DNA of 64,000 bases from Aphelenchoides besseyi (taxonomy: Eukaryota > Nematoda > Chromadorea > Rhabditida > Aphelenchoididae). Under the pieces are notes generated by a model. The model ran no database searches. It was not told where the DNA came from and saw only the letters and a list, made by a program, of their open reading frames with translations. Shown in pieces: positions 61,718 to 64,000 of this stretch (position 1 is its first letter; each line of letters opens with the position of its first letter). The DNA lies in the NCBI GenBank assembly GCA_024699855.1, contig JAMPIQ010000001.1, forward strand, positions 2,914,001 through 2,978,000, given 5' to 3'. Both the position numbers and the translations under genes were made by a program.

Positions 61718-63604
61718 ATGAACCAAACCACTACTCCCGGTTCAGCTCTTGAAGGGCCTTCTAGTTACATGAAAAACGGAAGGAAATCGTTGCGACCGTT
61801 CGCTGAAGATACCCGTCTATCTTCGGCGGTTTTGCCAGCACCGCCGTCCCAAAAGCACAACGGAACACAGAAATTCGATTCGATTGACGGAACTCAACGA
61901 CTCGACGCGACGCACGTGAATCAAACGGTCAACCCGTTGCCCGAGTTGATGAGAAAACGGGTCCAACCCAACTCAACGACCACAACAACTCCAATTTCTA
62001 CGACCACCGAAGATGCCGCAGGTATGAAGCGTTTGATGTGTGAGCAAATTAGCTTCGTTTATAAGTTTCCTTCTCAAAAATGATTCTTAAAGAAGTCGCG
62101 GGTAATTTGTCGAGAGTAGCGGTCTTTCTATTCGATGTTCCGTAAATGTTGCCATTGATTCCGTCAACGAAAATCGTTCTGCCAAGTGAGTGGAAGCGAA
62201 ATTGAGCGCGAAAAAACAAACTCACGGCTCATTTGACTCGTGCAGCTGTTCAATTGGCCTTCAGGCGCGCAGCTTTCAATCAAGAAATTCATTCGACTCT
62301 AAAACTGAACATCTGACCGCATCGGAACGGCAGATGGCCGACTCTTCAGGTTCGAAATTGACCAGCGCGCGCACTTTGAAAACAAACTCCAAAACTACGT
62401 GCCATAAAATTGAATGCTACTGTTTTTCATCTGTCGATTGTTTCCAGATCTTGGAGACGTTTTTGGATCCGTTTGGAAGAAAGGTCAGTTCGCGAGTAAC
62501 GAACGTTTTAGTTTTTTCGTTTCAGTCAAACAAGTCATGGGTTTCTCTCCACCGTGCTACAACAATGGTCACAAGAATCTTCGGGGATTATGCGAATGTC
62601 CGAGATACTACGAAGGTAAAGATCGTAACCCCAAATCAATTGTTTCATTTGAATTTGAAGGTGAACAATGCGAATCTATTATTTGTTTGAACAATGGTAC
62701 ACGGACAAAAATTAGATCGATGGTTCCTCAACAAGATGTTTGCAAGTGGGTTTTTCAATTTTTTTGCTTTGCATACTCGATCTTGTTTAGGTGTCCACAT
62801 CCCAACTACATTACCGGTCAACATTGCCAATACATTCATTGTCAAAACGGAGGCGTTGATACGGGCAACGGATCTTGTAAATGTAACAGCGACTTTTACA
62901 CCGGCCAGTTCTGCGAGGTATAATTTGGAGCTGAGATTAATTTTGACGTTGATTTTCAGTCATACGCTTCTTCATGGGTTGCTGTTCTTGGTGTTCCATT
63001 GATATGTCTTGCAATAATCGTCATTTGCTGTATATTTTGTCGTCTGGACATTTGCCCTCGTCGTTCAACTCGTAGACGTAAGAGAGTATCCTGATTGTTG
63101 ACTTCTTATTTGTGTAACTTCAGGACACAGTGAACGACGACGACACCACGGCAACTATCAAATACCATCGAGACGATCATATGCAAACCATCACAATCGA
63201 TATGCGCCGAACATCATTTCAGAGACAGTTTCGGATCAAGCACGAATGCTTCAGGTAAACATACTGAAAGTTTATACCAATCAAGCTTTCAGGAAAATTT
63301 GCTAAATGATGCTGCTGCTCGTCGACAAGCAACCGAACGAACAAGTTCGTCAGCCAATCGATCGTCTCTTTTAGTTTATCGTCTTGAAGCGGTCCCGGCT
63401 TTCAATCCCGAAGCATTCGCCAACGTTGACTACAAATCTCTCGAAGGTCCACCACCGTATGAAGAAGCGATCATGTCTCGATATGTTCCGATCAATCCGC
63501 CAACTTCATCGAATGATCACAACCTGCCTCAATACTCTCCTCCACGGGTAACAACAAATCAACAGCAACTGTCGAGAAGCCATCGGAACAACGACGTCGG
63601 CTGA
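61718..63604 (+). CDS. EGF-repeat transmembrane protein with PPxY motif
   Basis: The first exon (MNQTTTPGSALEGPSSYMKN ... NSTTTTTPISTTTEDAA) is Thr/Ser/Pro-rich and mucin-like. After a roughly 400-bp intron, short exons encode DLGDVFGSVWKKVKQVMGFS, an EGF-like unit (PPCYNNGHKNLRGLCECPRY YEG), a second (CESIICLNNGT), and a third (HCQNGGVDTGNGSCKCNSDF YTGQFCE). One TM helix follows (SSWVAVLGVPLICLAIIVIC), then a Cys/Arg-rich juxtamembrane stretch and a cytoplasmic tail with NVDYKSLEGPPPYEEA, a PPxY motif that binds WW domains of Nedd4-type ligases. It ends SRSHRNNDVG. No signal peptide was found at this ATG, so an upstream exon may be missing. Family name not recognised. Confidence 0.75.
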
Positions 63605-63792
63605 TGTATTCATTTGTATTTGACAATGGAATAGTCTTTCAAATGTCACAAATTTCAACTACAAACATCCAGGGCATTTTCTCAGTATATTTGCACAGTA
63701 TTTAAATAAATTAGTTACCTTTAAAAGGCTTTCATACGACTGAACACTTAATTTATTCGACATGTAATCAACAACAAGGAGAAACTGAGAAC
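63605..63792. other. Convergent 3' UTR region
   Basis: 188 bp between two convergent stops. A TTTAAATAAATTAG near 63700 contains AATAAA on the plus strand, a likely poly(A) signal for the EGF/TM gene. Confidence 0.5.
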
Positions 63793-64000
63793 TCAATTAT
63801 CGTCTTTCGCTTCGTAGACAATATCACGACCCAACTCGTTGGCAAACTCGTAGTACAGATCGCTGACATCGACGCGTTGATAACGAGTTTTCTCGGTTGC
63901 AGTAATGTGAACAACTAAATTAAAATATTGAAAGTAATAAAGTAAACAAAATACCAGTGCATTGACCACCAGAACCATTGTCACGATAAGTAGCGTGCAT
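63793..64000 (-). CDS. pbs-5: 20S proteasome subunit beta-5 (PSMB5 type), C-terminal part
   Basis: Exons 64000-63955 and 63914-63793 with a 40-bp intron give HATYRDNGSGGQCT, then GVVHITATEKTRYQRVDVSD and LYYEFANELGRDIVYEAKDD N and a stop. The A-T-(Y/F)-R-D-x-x-S-G-G run followed by a V-x-H strand and D-V-x-D-L-Y is the C-terminal signature of beta-5, the chymotrypsin-like catalytic subunit. The catalytic Thr and the rest of the gene lie beyond the right edge. Confidence 0.75.
   Translation of the reverse strand, partial: CTLLIVTMVLVVNALVFCLLYYFQYFNLVVHITATEKTRYQRVDVSDLYYEFANELGRDIVYEAKDDN

Overview
The window looks like nuclear DNA of a nematode. Introns are mostly 40-50 bp with GT...TTTCAG/TTTTAG ends, genes are dense on both strands, and several gene families are nematode-typical (multi-isoform tropomyosin, an astacin-EGF-CUB-TSP1 protease, a type XV/XVIII collagen with nested starts). 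Species cannot be read from the sequence. Many of the recognised genes have C. elegans counterparts that, from memory, sit on chromosome I (lev-11, cle-1, pas-4, rps-20, ceh-17, lim-9, pbs-5, lpd-6), so this looks like a piece of that ancestral linkage group. This synteny is recall and was not checked.

Layout. 1-12055 (+): the 3' part of a giant gene whose coding sequence is a nearly homogenised array of about 26 protein repeats, then a diverged unique tail ending in a CaaX-type motif (CVML). The array shows a higher-order order of two unit types and two linkers, and carries about ten 1-2 bp indels that break frame. 12733-13039 (+): a tiny coiled-coil gene. 13392-19379 (-): tropomyosin (lev-11-like) with an internal start, three mutually exclusive 118-nt exons, a 139-nt coding cassette present in three different intron architectures, and three 83-nt alternative last exons. 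20107-20470 (-): small signal-peptide/TM protein. 20930-30304 (-): type XV/XVIII collagen (cle-1-like) with three nested starts (FN3-FN3-MAM, TSPN/laminin-G, short) and a C-terminal endostatin domain. 31146-32091 (-) proteasome alpha subunit (PSMA7/pas-4) is divergent from 32468-32966 (+) ribosomal protein S20. 33151-34077 (-): Phox2/CEH-17-type homeobox gene. 34663-36435 (-): BTB/POZ protein. 36800-37610 (-): unresolved small exons.

37993-40779 (+): unrecognised membrane-protein gene with a decayed Mutator-like (MULE) DNA transposon in one intron. 41153-42015 (+): TMEM134/TMEM230-family protein. 42284-44898 (-): astacin metalloprotease with EGF, CUB and TSP1 domains. 45145-46517 (-): Peter Pan/SSF1 ribosome biogenesis factor. 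46698-49562 (+): ZFR-type zinc-finger/DZF RNA-binding protein. 50134-55121 (-): PET plus six-LIM protein (Limpet/lim-9-like). 56262-60050: poorly resolved small genes and a 21-base poly-G tract. 60418-61569 (+): C1orf43-like membrane protein. 61718-63604 (+): EGF/TM protein with a PPxY motif. 63793-64000 (-): 3' end of a proteasome beta-5 subunit gene (PSMB5/pbs-5).

The genes do not form one pathway. Recurrent themes are muscle/cortical cytoskeleton (giant repeat protein, tropomyosin, PET-LIM protein), extracellular matrix (collagen XVIII, astacin), and housekeeping (two 20S proteasome subunits, RPS20, SSF1). Micro-exons of 17, 18, 25, 27, 33 and 34 nt recur in unrelated genes here. Gene models were spliced by eye from the bases. 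Exon ends quoted are read directly; those not quoted are approximate.
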